Positions 43,921-53,748 of a stretch of 64,000 nt of DNA are shown piece by piece. The notes under the pieces were generated by a model. It did no database searches and had not been told where the DNA came from. It was given only the letters and a program-made list of their open reading frames with translations. A program made the translations under genes and the position numbers. Each line of letters opens with the position of its first letter. Positions within the stretch are counted from its first letter, which is position 1. The DNA is from Caulobacter segnis (lineage in GTDB: Bacteria > Pseudomonadota > Alphaproteobacteria > Caulobacterales > Caulobacteraceae), in the NCBI RefSeq assembly GCF_003243465.1, contig NZ_QFQZ01000014.1, forward strand, positions 8,074 through 72,073. Direction: 5' to 3'.

Positions 43921-46900
43921 TCAAGCGCGTTCGTGAACGGCCTCTTCCGCCGCCAGGGGCTGGGGCAGGCGGCTCACCATCTCCTTCGGGCAGACCTGCC
44001 AGAACTGGTCGCGGACGCGGTCCCAGTCGCGCAGCAGCGTGGCCGCGAACACCGAGTCGGTCTCGCGGGCGTGCTCGGCGATCAGCGAGCGCAGCACGCC
44101 TTCCCAATAGGGCGAGGCCAGGCGCTGAACGAGGATGCTGTCGGGGTTGATGTTGGCCTGGAAGCGATCGTGCTGGTCGAGCACGAAGGCCATGCCGCCG
44201 GTCATGCCGGCCCCGAAGTTGTTCCCCGTCGGGCCCAGGATCACCACCTGGCCGCCGGTCATGTACTCGCAGCCGTTGGCGCCGCAGCCTTCGACCACCG
44301 TGACGGCGCCCGAGTTGCGGACGGCGAAGCGCTCACCGGCCTGGCCCGCCGCGAACAGCCGGCCCGAGGTGGCGCCGAACAACACGGTGTTGCCGATCAG
44401 GGCGTTGGTCTCTGGCGCCGCGAGGCCGCGCGCCGGCTTGATCACGATCGTCGCGCCCGACAGGCCCTTGCCGACATAGTCGTTGGCCTCGCCGGTCAGT
44501 TCGATGCGCAGGCCCTGGACCGCGAAGGCGCCCAGGCTCTGGCCGGCCGAGCCCTTCAGCTGGACCGTCAGGTGGCCCGAGGGCAGGCCCTTCATGCCGA
44601 ACTTGCGCACGATGTGGCTGGAGGTGCGCGTGCCGATGGTGCGGGCGGTGCTGCGGACCGTGTAGGTCAGCTGCATCTTCTCGCCGCGCTCCAGCAGCGG
44701 CGCGGCGTCGCGGACGATCTGGGCGTCCAGCGTGTCCGGCACCGCGTTGCGGCCCTCGACCGTGCAGTAGGGCTTGTTCGCGCCAGGATCGGCGCGGACC
44801 AGCAGCGGGTTCAGGTCGAGGTCGTCGAGGTGCTCGCCGCCGCGGCTGACCTGGGCCAGCAGGTCGGTGCGGCCGACGATTTCCTGCAAGGATCGGAAGC
44901 CCAGGCCCGCCAGGATCTCGCGCACCTCTTCGGCGATGAACGTGAAGAGGTTGATGACCTTGTCCGGCGTGCCGGTGAACTTGGCGCGTAGGGCCTCGTC
45001 CTGGGTGCAAACACCGACGGGGCAGGTGTTGGAGTGGCACTGGCGCACCATGATGCAGCCCATCGCCACCAGCGAGGCGGTGCCGATGCCGAATTCCTCG
45101 GCGCCCATCATGGCGGCGATGACGATGTCGCGACCGGTGCGCATGCCGCCGTCGGCCCGCAGGACGACGGAGTGGCGCAGGTTGTTCAGCGTCAGAACCT
45201 GGTTGGCTTCCGACAGGCCCATCTCCCACGGACCGCCGGCGTACTTCACCGAGGTCTGGGGCGAGGCGCCGGTGCCGCCGACGCCGCCGGCGACCAGGAT
45301 GACGTCGGCCTTGGCCTTAGCGACGCCGGCCGCGATTGCGCCGATGCCCGTGGCCGCGACCAGCTTCACCGTCACCCGGGCGATCGGGTTGATCTGCTTC
45401 AGGTCGTAGATGAGCTGAGCCAGGTCCTCGATCGAGTAGATGTCGTGGTGCGGCGGCGGGCTGATCAGCATCACGCCGGGCGTCGAGTGACGCAGGCGGG
45501 CGATCATCTCGGTGACCTTGAAGCCGGGCAGCTGCCCGCCTTCGCCGGGCTTTGCGCCCTGGGCGACCTTGATCTCCAGCTCGACGCACTGGTTCAGGTA
45601 CTCGGCCGTGACGCCAAAGCGCCCCGAGGCCACCTGCTTGATGGCGCTGTTGGGGTTGTCGCCGTTGGGCAGCGGCTTGTACCGCGCGCTGTCCTCGCCG
45701 CCCTCGCCCGAGACCGAGCGCGCGCCGATGCGGTTCATGGCGATGTTCAGGGCGCCGTGGGCCTCGGGGGACAGGGCCCCCAGGCTCATGCCGGGCGTGA
45801 CGAAGCGCTTGCGGATCTCGTTGACGCTCTCGACGTCGTCGGTCGAGATCGGGTTGCGGTCCGAACGCCAGTCCAGCAGGTCGCGCAGCTGGATCGGCTT
45901 CTGCGTGCGCAGGCCGTTGGACCAGCGGCGATAGAGCTCGTAGTCGCCGGTGTCGCAGGCCGTCTGCAGGGTGTGCATCAGGCGCGCTTCGAAGGCGTGG
46001 GCCTCGCCCGAGCGGCGGGCCTTGTAGAGGCCGCCGACCGGCAGGGTGACGGCGGGCGTCCCCCAGGCCTTGCGGTGCAGCTCCACCGACTTGCTCTCGA
46101 TGCCGGCCAGGCCGATGCCCGAGATGCGCGAGGGCATGCCGGGGAAGAACTCGGCCGCCAGGGCGCGCGACAGGCCGACGGCTTCGAAGTTGTAGCCGCC
46201 GCGGTACGACGAGATGACGCTGATGCCCATCTTGGAGATGATCTTCAGCAGGCCGCCCTCGATGGCCGTCTTGAAGTTGATGCAGACGTCGCGCAGCGAC
46301 TTGTCGCCGACCAGGCCGCGCTCCAGGCGGTCCTGGAAGCTCTCCTGGGCCAGATAGGCGTTGACCGCCGTGGCGCCGACGCCGACCAGCACCGCGAAAT
46401 AGTGCGTGTCCAGGCACTCGGCCGAGCGCACGATGATCGAGACGTACGACCGCAGGCCCTTGGCGACCAGGTGGGCGTGGACGCCGCCGGTGGCCAGAAT
46501 CATCGGCAGGGCCACGCGCTCGGCGTCGCTGTTCTCGTCGGTCAGGACGATGGCGCCGCAGCCGCGCAGGACGGCGTCCTCGGCCTCGGCGCGGATGCGG
46601 TCGAGGTTGGCGCGCAGAGCGTCGCCGGCGCGGGCCTCCTCGGCCGGCAGCGGCATGGTGCAGTCGATGACCGCGACGTTCTTCTCGCCCAGCAGCGCGT
46701 GGACGCGCTCGTACATGCCGGTGGTCAGCACGGGGCTTTCCAGCACGTAGACGTCCGCCTGGGCCGCGTCCTGGGCCAGGATGTTGCCGAGGTTCTTGAA
46801 GCGGGTCTTCAGGCTCATGACGCCGGTCTCCCGCAGGGGGTCGATCGGCGGGTTGGTGACCTGGCTGAAGTTCTGGCGGAAATAGTGGCTGAGCGGACGG

Positions 46901-48444
46901 TACTTCTCCGACAGCACCGCCAGCGGCGTGTCGTCGCCCATCGAGCCGACGGCTTCCTTGCCCTCCTCGACCATGGGGGCGAGGATCATCTCCAGGTCCT
47001 CGAGGCTATAGCCCGCGGCCGCTTGGCGACGGGTCAGCTCCTCGCGGCCGTACTTGCGCGGTTCGGGACCGGGGCCGATCTCCTTTTCGAGGTCGACCAT
47101 GTTGCCCAGCCACTCGGTGTAGGGGTGGCGGCCAGCCAGTTCGTCGATGATCTCGTCCTCGCCGTAGAGGCGGCCTTCGGCGAGGTCGATCGCGATCATG
47201 CGGCCCGGCGAGATGGCCAGCTTGCGGGTGATGCGGGCTTCCTCGACGCCGCACATGCCGGCTTCCGAGCCCATGATCACCAGCCCGTCGTCGGTATAGG
47301 CCACGCGCAGCGGGCGCAGGCCCGAGCGGTCCTTGCCGGCCACGACCCAGCGGCCGTCGGTGGCGCACAGGGCGGCCGGACCGTCCCACGGCTCCATCAC
47401 CGCGTTGCAGTAGGAGTAGAGCGCCTTGTGGGCGTCCTTCATCTTGGGGTTGGAGGCTTCCGGGACCAGCAGGGCCTTGGCCATCGGCGCGTCACGACCG
47501 GCGCGCACCAGCACCTCGAAGGTGTTGTCGAGGTTGGCGCTGTCCGAACCGCCCGGCTGGATCACCGGCTTTACGTCGTCCCCGAACTCGCCAAAGGCCT
47601 GGGCGGCCATCTTGATCTCGTGGGACTTCATCCAGTTGATGTTGCCCTTGATCGTGTTGATCTCGCCGTTGTGGGCGAGCATTCGGAAGGGCTGGGCCAG
47701 GCGCCACTGCGGGAAGGTGTTGGTCGAGTAGCGCTGGTGGAAGATCGCCACCGCCGCGGCGAAGCGCTCGTCCTTCAGGTCGGGATAGAACTCGTCGATG
47801 TGCTCGGCCAGGAACATGCCCTTGTAGATCAGCGACTTGGCCGAGAACGAGCAGATGTAGAAGTCGGTGACGTTCTGGCCGTGCACGCGCTTTTCGATGC
47901 GCTTGCGGCACAGGAAGAGGGCGCGCTCCAGCGCCTCGCCGTCCATGCCGGCGGGGGCCGCGAGCATGATCTGCTCGATTTCCGGACGGGTGGCGTTGGC
48001 CTTCTCGCCGATCACGGCGGTGTTCACCGGCACCTGGCGCCAGCCGTAGATGTAGAAGCCAAAGCGCAGGGCCTCGGCCTCGACGATCGTGCGGCACAGC
48101 TCCTGGGCGCCCAGGTCGGTGCGGGGCAGGAACACCTGGCCGACGGCGATCGGGCCGGGACGCAGGGCGTGGCCCGTGCGGCGCACCTGGTCGACGAAGA
48201 AGTCCTGCGGGACGCTGACCAGGATGCCGGCGCCGTCGCCAGTCTTACCGTCGGCGTCGACCGCGCCCCGGTGCCACAGGGCCTTCAGGGCCTTGATCGC
48301 CAGCTCGACGACCTCGCGGCGCGGCTGGCCGTCGATGGCGCAGACAAGGCCGACGCCGCACGCGTCGCGTTCGGTCGACGGGTCGTAGGCGTGGCCGTCG
48401 ATCAGGGCCTGGCGGTTCTTCAGATAGAGGTCCATCGCGGTCAT
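43921..48444 (-). CDS. gltB: glutamate synthase, large (alpha) subunit
   Basis: The 1507-residue protein has all domains of NADPH-GOGAT: an N-terminal class II glutaminase with the nucleophile in DACGVGLV (Cys29, exposed after propeptide removal), a central domain, the FMN/TIM-barrel synthase domain (GGEDSARYKPLPNGDNPNSA; LVAATGIGAIAAG; VAGGVGGTGASPQTS), the 3Fe-4S cysteines in CHSNTCPVGVC near 1140, and the C-terminal beta-helix (GCGANGCEYMTGG). It makes two glutamates from glutamine and 2-oxoglutarate. It follows gltD by 18 bp. Confidence 0.97.
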   Translation of the reverse strand: MTAMDLYLKNRQALIDGHAYDPSTERDACGVGLVCAIDGQPRREVVELAIKALKALWHRGAVDADGKTGDGAGILVSVPQDFFVDQVRRTGHALRPGPIAVGQVFLPRTDLGAQELCRTIVEAEALRFGFYIYGWRQVPVNTAVIGEKANATRPEIEQIMLAAPAGMDGEALERALFLCRKRIEKRVHGQNVTDFYICSFSAKSLIYKGMFLAEHIDEFYPDLKDERFAAAVAIFHQRYSTNTFPQWRLAQPFRMLAHNGEINTIKGNINWMKSHEIKMAAQAFGEFGDDVKPVIQPGGSDSANLDNTFEVLVRAGRDAPMAKALLVPEASNPKMKDAHKALYSYCNAVMEPWDGPAALCATDGRWVVAGKDRSGLRPLRVAYTDDGLVIMGSEAGMCGVEEARITRKLAISPGRMIAIDLAEGRLYGEDEIIDELAGRHPYTEWLGNMVDLEKEIGPGPEPRKYGREELTRRQAAAGYSLEDLEMILAPMVEEGKEAVGSMGDDTPLAVLSEKYRPLSHYFRQNFSQVTNPPIDPLRETGVMSLKTRFKNLGNILAQDAAQADVYVLESPVLTTGMYERVHALLGEKNVAVIDCTMPLPAEEARAGDALRANLDRIRAEAEDAVLRGCGAIVLTDENSDAERVALPMILATGGVHAHLVAKGLRSYVSIIVRSAECLDTHYFAVLVGVGATAVNAYLAQESFQDRLERGLVGDKSLRDVCINFKTAIEGGLLKIISKMGISVISSYRGGYNFEAVGLSRALAAEFFPGMPSRISGIGLAGIESKSVELHRKAWGTPAVTLPVGGLYKARRSGEAHAFEARLMHTLQTACDTGDYELYRRWSNGLRTQKPIQLRDLLDWRSDRNPISTDDVESVNEIRKRFVTPGMSLGALSPEAHGALNIAMNRIGARSVSGEGGEDSARYKPLPNGDNPNSAIKQVASGRFGVTAEYLNQCVELEIKVAQGAKPGEGGQLPGFKVTEMIARLRHSTPGVMLISPPPHHDIYSIEDLAQLIYDLKQINPIARVTVKLVAATGIGAIAAGVAKAKADVILVAGGVGGTGASPQTSVKYAGGPWEMGLSEANQVLTLNNLRHSVVLRADGGMRTGRDIVIAAMMGAEEFGIGTASLVAMGCIMVRQCHSNTCPVGVCTQDEALRAKFTGTPDKVINLFTFIAEEVREILAGLGFRSLQEIVGRTDLLAQVSRGGEHLDDLDLNPLLVRADPGANKPYCTVEGRNAVPDTLDAQIVRDAAPLLERGEKMQLTYTVRSTARTIGTRTSSHIVRKFGMKGLPSGHLTVQLKGSAGQSLGAFAVQGLRIELTGEANDYVGKGLSGATIVIKPARGLAAPETNALIGNTVLFGATSGRLFAAGQAGERFAVRNSGAVTVVEGCGANGCEYMTGGQVVILGPTGNNFGAGMTGGMAFVLDQHDRFQANINPDSILVQRLASPYWEGVLRSLIAEHARETDSVFAATLLRDWDRVRDQFWQVCPKEMVSRLPQPLAAEEAVHERA

Positions 48445-48462
48445 GGTCTTGGGTCCTCTCTC

Positions 48463-49911
48463 TTATTCCGCCGCGATCAGCGCGGGCGCGCCGACCTTGG
48501 CCTGCAGGTAGCGGTGGATGGCGTCGGCGGCGTCGCGGCCGTCCTTGATCGCCCAGACGACGAGCGAGGCGCCGCGCACGATGTCGCCGGCGGCGAACAC
48601 GCCGTCGAGATTGGTCATCTGGTTGCGGACGTCGGCCTTCACCGTGCCCCAGCGGGTCACCTTCAGGTCCGGCGCCGACCACAGCTCGGGCAGGTTCTCG
48701 GGCTCGAAGCCGAGGGCCTTGACCACGAGCTGGGCGGGGCGGTCGAAATCGCCGCCCGGGATTTCCTCAGGGCTTTGGCGGCCCGAAGCGTCGGGAGCGC
48801 CCAGGCGCATGCGGATGGCGCGGACGCCGGTGACGGCTTCGGCCTCGCCCGACAGGGCGCGCGGCGCGGCCAGCCATTCGAAGGTCACGCCTTCTTCCTC
48901 GGCGTTGGCCACTTCGCGCATCGAGCCCGGCATATTGGCCTTGTCGCGGCGGTAGAGGCAAGTGACCGAGGCCGCGCCCTGGCGGATCGCCGTACGAACG
49001 CAGTCCATGGCGGTGTCGCCGCCGCCGACCACGACGACGTCTTTGCCATGGGCGTTCAGTTCGCCGGAGTCGTAGGCCGGGACGCTGTCGCCCAGCGACA
49101 GGCGGTTGGAGGTGATCAGGTAGTCCAGCGCGGGCACCACGCCCTTGCTGCCGCCACCGGGGACGGTCAGGTCGCGCGCGGCGTAGACGCCAACTGCGAT
49201 CAGCACGGCGTCGTGCTGGGCGCGCAGGTCTTCCAGCGTCGCGTCCTTGCCGACCTCGAAGCCCAGCTTGAAGACGACGCCGCCATCGGCCAGGCGCTTG
49301 GTGCGGCGCTCGACGACGTCCTTCTCCAGCTTGAAGCCGGGAATGCCGTAGATCAGCAGGCCGCCGGCGCGGTCGTGACGGTCGTAGACGGTGACGTCGT
49401 AGCCAGCTTCGCGCAGCTTCTCGGCGGCGGCCAGGCCCGCGGGGCCCGCGCCGATGACGCCAACCGACTGGCCGCGCGCCTCGCCGGCCACGAGCGGCTT
49501 CACCCAGCCATTCTCCCAGGCCTTGTCGGTCAGGTAGCGTTCGACGGAGCCGATCGTCACGGTGCCGTGACCCGACTGCTCTATGACGCAGTTGCCTTCG
49601 CACAGGCGATCCTGCGGGCAAATCCTGCCACAGACTTCCGGCATGGAATTGGTCGCCTGCGACAGGGCGTAGGCTTCTTCCAGGCGGCCCTCGGCCGTCA
49701 TCCGCAGCCAGTCGGGGATATTGTTGTGCAGGGGGCAGTGGGTCTGACAGAACGGCACGCCGCACTGCGAGCAGCGCGACGCCTGCTCGCTGGCCTTGGC
49801 GTCGATGAAGTCGGCGTAGATCTCGTGGAAGTCGCCGGAGCGCTCACCGGCCGCACGCTTTTCGGGCGTGTTGCGGGGCACCGTGATGAATTTCAGCATG
49901 CGCTCGGCCAT
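48463..49911 (-). CDS. gltD: glutamate synthase, small (beta) subunit
   Basis: The 482-residue protein has two N-terminal cysteine clusters (CSQCGVPFCQTHCP, 47-59; CGRICPQDRLCEGNC, near 93) for 4Fe-4S centres, the FAD-binding GAGPAGLAAAEKLREAG near 154 and the NADPH loop VVGGGDTAMDC near 290. It passes electrons from NADPH to gltB. gltD is first in a gltD-gltB operon, an order often seen in alphaproteobacteria. The 228-bp divergent gap to uppP contains AT-rich DNA suitable for promoters. Confidence 0.97.
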   Translation of the reverse strand: MAERMLKFITVPRNTPEKRAAGERSGDFHEIYADFIDAKASEQASRCSQCGVPFCQTHCPLHNNIPDWLRMTAEGRLEEAYALSQATNSMPEVCGRICPQDRLCEGNCVIEQSGHGTVTIGSVERYLTDKAWENGWVKPLVAGEARGQSVGVIGAGPAGLAAAEKLREAGYDVTVYDRHDRAGGLLIYGIPGFKLEKDVVERRTKRLADGGVVFKLGFEVGKDATLEDLRAQHDAVLIAVGVYAARDLTVPGGGSKGVVPALDYLITSNRLSLGDSVPAYDSGELNAHGKDVVVVGGGDTAMDCVRTAIRQGAASVTCLYRRDKANMPGSMREVANAEEEGVTFEWLAAPRALSGEAEAVTGVRAIRMRLGAPDASGRQSPEEIPGGDFDRPAQLVVKALGFEPENLPELWSAPDLKVTRWGTVKADVRNQMTNLDGVFAAGDIVRGASLVVWAIKDGRDAADAIHRYLQAKVGAPALIAAE

Positions 49912-50139
49912 GCGACTTCCCTCGTCTCCATTGCGGGAGAAAAATTGCTCTGGCGGGCGTCTTACGGACTCTTCAGCGCAATAAGAATGTGTTGGTAAAA
50001 AATATAGACTTATATGTGCGGGGTTTAGGTGCGCTCGTTGAGATCGAGTCGCATCTCAGGCGGAATATGGTCCACTTTGTGGATTTACGACCTGTTTACC
50101 CTCTTGGGTGCACGCCGAACGTCCATCTGGAGCCGAAGC

Positions 50140-50943
50140 ATGCCTGACTGGTTGAGCGCCATCATTCTGGGTCTCGTCGAGGGGTTGACGGAGTTCATTC
50201 CCGTCTCGTCGACCGGCCACCTGCTGCTGACCAAGACGGCCATGGGATTGAAGGATCCGTCCTGGGACACCTTCATCGTCCTGATCCAGCTGGGCGCGAT
50301 CCTGGCGGTGGTGGCTCTCTATTTCCAAAAGCTGTGGGGCGTGCTGGTTGGCCTTCCCACCAAGCCGGAAGCGCGCCGCTTCGCGCTCAGCGTCATTGTC
50401 GCCGTGGCGCCGGCCTTCGCCGCCGGTCTGCTGCTGCACGACGTGATCAAGAAGTTCCTGTTCGAGAGCCCGCTCATCATCTGCTGGTCGCTGCTGATCG
50501 GCGGCGTGATCCTGCTGTTCATCGACAAGAAGGCCCCGCCCGCCGTCGATCACGACGCCATGGCCCTGCCGCTGCACAAGGCGCTGATCGTCGGCCTCTT
50601 CCAGTGCCTGTCGCTGGTGCCGGGCGTGTCACGCTCGGGCTCGACGATCGTCGGCTCGATGCTGTTCGGCATCGAGCGCCGGGCGGCCGCCGAATTCAGC
50701 TTCTTCATGGCGATCCCGATCATGGTCGGAGCCTTCGTCCTGGACGTCTACAAGAACCGTGAAGCGCTGGACGCCGGCCACGTCAGCATCGTCGCGATCG
50801 GCTTCGTGGTGTCGTTCCTCTCGGGCCTGGTGGTCGTAAAGTACATGCTCGACTTCGTCGGCAAGCGCGGCTTCGCGCCGTTCGCCTGGTGGCGGATCGT
50901 CGTCGGCCTCGGCGGCCTGGCGGCGCTGTACCTGCACCACTGA
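50140..50943 (+). CDS. uppP: undecaprenyl-diphosphatase
   Basis: The 267-residue membrane protein begins MPDWLSAIILGLVEGLTEFI, with EGLTEFIPVSSTGHLLL (14-30) and PGVSRSGSTIVGSML near 160, the two catalytic motifs of the BacA/UppP family. About eight spans are expected. It recycles C55-PP to C55-P for peptidoglycan and O-antigen carriers, and gives bacitracin tolerance when abundant. The ATG at 50140 is preferred over an upstream reading of 37 residues because it gives the family N-terminus. Confidence 0.95.
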   Translation: MPDWLSAIILGLVEGLTEFIPVSSTGHLLLTKTAMGLKDPSWDTFIVLIQLGAILAVVALYFQKLWGVLVGLPTKPEARRFALSVIVAVAPAFAAGLLLHDVIKKFLFESPLIICWSLLIGGVILLFIDKKAPPAVDHDAMALPLHKALIVGLFQCLSLVPGVSRSGSTIVGSMLFGIERRAAAEFSFFMAIPIMVGAFVLDVYKNREALDAGHVSIVAIGFVVSFLSGLVVVKYMLDFVGKRGFAPFAWWRIVVGLGGLAALYLHH

Positions 50944-50962
50944 GGCGAGACCCCAGAAAGCA

Positions 50963-50996
50963 AAAAGGGCGGACGCTTCGCGGCGTCCGCCCTTTT
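50963..50996. terminator. bidirectional intrinsic terminator
   Basis: AAAAGGGCGGACGC (50963-50976) and GCGTCCGCCCTTTT (50983-50996) form a perfect 14-bp stem with a TTCGCG loop. A-run and T-run flank the GC-rich core, so it can end both uppP and the convergent NDUFA9-like gene. It is the best intrinsic terminator in the window. Confidence 0.92.
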
Positions 50997-51019
50997 CATT
51001 TGTCTATGGCCGTAGAGCG

Positions 51020-51985
51020 CTAGAAAGCGCCCGCCGGGGTCTCGGCGTACTGGCCGCCCTTGCGGTAACGATAGAGATAGGTCGGGACCACGGCCTCGAC
51101 GGCGGTCGCAGCGACGCCAGCCTCCGCCAGGCCCGGCAGGCCGTGGTCGGCGACATTGTCGCTCTTGAGCATCTCGACCTGGTCGGTGGTCAGCGGCGGG
51201 GCCAGCGGCAGCACCGAGGCCTGGAGGTCGCCCAGCGACCCGATCAGGCCGGCCAGCGGCCACGGCACGGGCAGCAGCGGACGGTTGCGGCCCGTCTCGG
51301 TCAGGATCAGCTCGAGGATCTCGCGCATCGTGTAGACGGTCGGACCGCCGAGCTCGTACGTCACGCCAACCGAGGCCGGGGTGGCGACGGCCTTGGCGAT
51401 CACCGCGGCGACGTCGCCGACGAACACCGGCTGGAACTTCGTCTCGCCGCCGACCAGCGGCATGACCGGCGCCAGGGCGGCCATCTGGGCGAAGCGGTTG
51501 AAGAAATCGTCCTCGGGGCCGAACACGATCGAAGGGCGCACGATGGTCGCGCCGGGGAAGGCCGCGCGGACGGCCGCCTCGCCCTCGCCCTTCGAGCGCG
51601 CGTACTTGGCGGTGGCGTTGATGTCGGCGCCGATGGCGCTGACGTGGACCAGGCGCGTCACGCCGGCCTTGGCGGCCGCCTCGGCGACGTTGCGCGCCCC
51701 CATGGCGTGGATCGACTGGAATTTCTGGCGGCCGCTCTCCCAGAGCACCCCGACCAGGTTCACGCAGGCCTCGGCGCCGTCCAGCGCCCGGGCGATCGAA
51801 GCCGGCACGCGGACATTGGCCTGGACCACCTCGATCTGGCCGACATCGCCCAGCATACGCATGCGATAGGCCAGATTCGGCTGGCGCACGGCTACGCGCA
51901 CCCGATAGCCCGCCTTGGCGAGCGCCCGCACGACCTGGCCGCCCACGAAACCGGAGCCGCCGAACACCGTGACAAGACCCTGCAT
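51020..51985 (-). CDS. NDUFA9-like NAD(P)-binding protein (complex I-associated SDR)
   Basis: The 321-residue product starts at ATG 51985, chosen because GAGGA lies 6 nt upstream; ATGs at 51991 and 52003 are possible. VTVFGGSGFVGGQVVRAL (6-23) is the Rossmann loop, and RVAVRQPNLAYRM, HVSAIGADINATAKYARSKG and IVRPSIVFGPEDDFFNRFA match the alphaproteobacterial relatives of mitochondrial complex I subunit NDUFA9. It may assist complex I or quinone synthesis; enzymatic activity is unknown. The atypical Tyr-x3-Lys (YARSK) is present. Confidence 0.88.
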   Translation of the reverse strand: MQGLVTVFGGSGFVGGQVVRALAKAGYRVRVAVRQPNLAYRMRMLGDVGQIEVVQANVRVPASIARALDGAEACVNLVGVLWESGRQKFQSIHAMGARNVAEAAAKAGVTRLVHVSAIGADINATAKYARSKGEGEAAVRAAFPGATIVRPSIVFGPEDDFFNRFAQMAALAPVMPLVGGETKFQPVFVGDVAAVIAKAVATPASVGVTYELGGPTVYTMREILELILTETGRNRPLLPVPWPLAGLIGSLGDLQASVLPLAPPLTTDQVEMLKSDNVADHGLPGLAEAGVAATAVEAVVPTYLYRYRKGGQYAETPAGAF

Positions 51986-52140
51986 CTTCATTCCTCGTCG
52001 CATGCGATGACGCGGGAATTAGACGACGAAGCGCGACGACGCAACGAAATCACGATTTGTCGTTTTTTCGCTGTTGACGTGGCCGAACGCTTTCCCTAAA
52101 CGTCCCGGCCTCGCGGCGACCTAACCGGTTGCGACAGCGG

Positions 52141-52220
<80 letters not shown>

Positions 52221-52227
<7 letters not shown>

Positions 52228-52266
52228 CCCCTAGATTAGGCTTCTTGCGAAGCTTGGGGTGGTGCC
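52221..52266 (+). repeat. inverted repeat using the tRNA-Leu 3' end
   Basis: GGCACCACCCC (52221-52231), which includes the last seven bases of the tRNA, is perfectly repeated in inverse as GGGGTGGTGCC (52256-52266). The 24-nt spacer is ATTAGGCTTCTTGCGAAGC-like. It may be part of a terminator or affect 3' processing by pairing with the acceptor end. There is no U-run. Confidence 0.5.
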
Positions 52267-52441
52267 GAACTATCCTCCCGGATAGCTAATCCGTTCATCG
52301 CGAGTATAAGTGGCGCACGCTCTAGATGGGCGTGATCCGGCGCGCCTGCATGACGCGACGGAACGTGGCGATCGAAAGCGGATCCCGGTTTCAACGCCTC
52401 GCACGCGCTAAAACTGGATTTTCGCCGGAGGCTTCTGAGAC

Positions 52442-53059
52442 TTGGCCAATTTCGTTCATGAGGGCGACCTGCCCGATGGCGTGTTCGCGGGCGCGAACAT
52501 CGTCGCGATCGATTCGGAGACCATGGGCCTGCGCCTGGGCCGCGATCCGCTGTGCGTGGTGCAGCTGTCTTCCGGCAATGGCGACGCCCATGTCGTGCGC
52601 CTCGGCAGGCCCGCTTATGACTGTCCCAATCTCAAGGCCTTGCTGACCGATCCTGCCGTTCTGAAGCTTTTTCACTTCGGACGCTTTGATATCGCCATGT
52701 TCGAACTCCATCTGGGAGTCGTGACCGCGCCCGTCTACTGCACCAAGATCGCCTCGAAGCTGGCTCGCACCTATACGGACCGCCACGGCCTGAAGGACGT
52801 GACGCGCGAGCTGCTGGGCGTGGAGCTGTCCAAGGCGCAACAGTCCTCTGACTGGGGCGCGCCGGCCCTGAGCGCCGACCAGGTCGCCTACGCGGCTTCG
52901 GACGTGCTGCACCTGCACGGGCTGCGCGAGAAGCTGAACGCCATGCTCGAGCGCGAGGGCCGCATGGCCCTGGCGCAAGCCGCCTTCGACTACCTGCCCC
53001 ACCGCGCCTCGCTGGATCTGGCCGGGTGGGAGGACGTCGACATCTTCGCCCATAGCTGA
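52442..53059 (+). CDS. rnd: ribonuclease D, exonuclease domain only
   Basis: The 205-residue protein is a DEDDy 3'-5' exonuclease: AIDSETMGL (Asp24, Glu26), HFGRFDIAMFELHL near 81, and VAYAASDVLHLHGL with the Tyr-x3-Asp near 160. It lacks the HRDC domains of E. coli RNase D (375 aa), like the short form found in alphaproteobacteria. It should trim tRNA and other RNA 3' ends. The start is a TTG with GGAGG about 12 nt upstream. It leads the lpt genes by 11 bp. Confidence 0.9.
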   Translation: MANFVHEGDLPDGVFAGANIVAIDSETMGLRLGRDPLCVVQLSSGNGDAHVVRLGRPAYDCPNLKALLTDPAVLKLFHFGRFDIAMFELHLGVVTAPVYCTKIASKLARTYTDRHGLKDVTRELLGVELSKAQQSSDWGAPALSADQVAYAASDVLHLHGLREKLNAMLEREGRMALAQAAFDYLPHRASLDLAGWEDVDIFAHS

Positions 53060-53070
53060 CGGGCGGGACG

Positions 53071-53691
53071 ATGCAGCCTGCCGCGGCCATGACCGGAAGA
53101 GCGATCAGCGCCGACCTCGCGCGCTGGCGCCGCCGCTCGCGCCGCGTCCTGGCGGCCCGTATCGTCCTGCCGATCGCGATCGGCGCGCTCCTGCTGGTGG
53201 TGATCTCGCAGGTCGGCTGGCGCACCTACATGGCCGCAACGCATCCCCCGACCGAAGCCAAGACCGAAATCCGCCTGATCACCCCGCGCTTCTACGGCCA
53301 GTCGACCGATGGGCGGAGCTTCATGATCACCGCGCGGTCGGCGATTCGCGACGACGCCGACCCGCGTCGCATTCTCCTGGACCAGCCGGCCCTGACCCTG
53401 GACCTCGGCTCTCCCACGCCCACCCGGATGACCGCCAAGAGCGGCGTCTATCGGCAGGACAACTTCGGCCTGGCCCTCAAGGACGATGTGCGGCTGGACG
53501 ATGGCACGGGCTACCGCTTCGCGTCCGAAGAGTCGTTCGTCGATACGCGGACCGGCGACGTGACCGGCGAGAGCACGATGAATGGCGAAGGTCCCAGCGG
53601 ACAGGTGCAATCCAGCGCCTACTCCGTATATGACAAGGGCGACCGCATCGTTTTCCGGGGCGGGGTTCGCGCGCGGCTAGAACGGCAGTAA
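53071..53691 (+). CDS. lptC: LPS export protein LptC
   Basis: The 206-residue protein has a short cytoplasmic basic N-terminus, one membrane span (about 31-47, IVLPIAIGALLLVVISQ) and a periplasmic beta-jellyroll typical of LptC (KTEIRLITPRFYGQSTDGRS; KSGVYRQDNFGLALKDDV). It links the LptB2FG transporter to LptA. The order lptC-lptA-lptB is conserved and spacing is 9 bp or more. The N-terminal extension before the span is slightly longer than in E. coli. Confidence 0.9.
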   Translation: MQPAAAMTGRAISADLARWRRRSRRVLAARIVLPIAIGALLLVVISQVGWRTYMAATHPPTEAKTEIRLITPRFYGQSTDGRSFMITARSAIRDDADPRRILLDQPALTLDLGSPTPTRMTAKSGVYRQDNFGLALKDDVRLDDGTGYRFASEESFVDTRTGDVTGESTMNGEGPSGQVQSSAYSVYDKGDRIVFRGGVRARLERQ

Positions 53692-53748
53692 AGAACATAA
53701 ATGCGCAGGTTCGCCGAGGCGGCCGCGACGGATGAGGACATGGTTCTG

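Noticed and set aside
45034..49998. Very long open frame (1654 codons) on the plus strand opposite gltB and gltD
   Set aside because: It mirrors the codon positions of the real genes in high-GC DNA, has no recognisable domain and its composition is Gly/Arg/Asp/Val-biased as expected from an antisense shadow.
49912..50139. RNA element in the gltD-uppP gap
   Set aside because: Only a small TCCAC-TTT-GTGGA repeat and AT-rich DNA are seen; no riboswitch-like structure could be recognised by eye.
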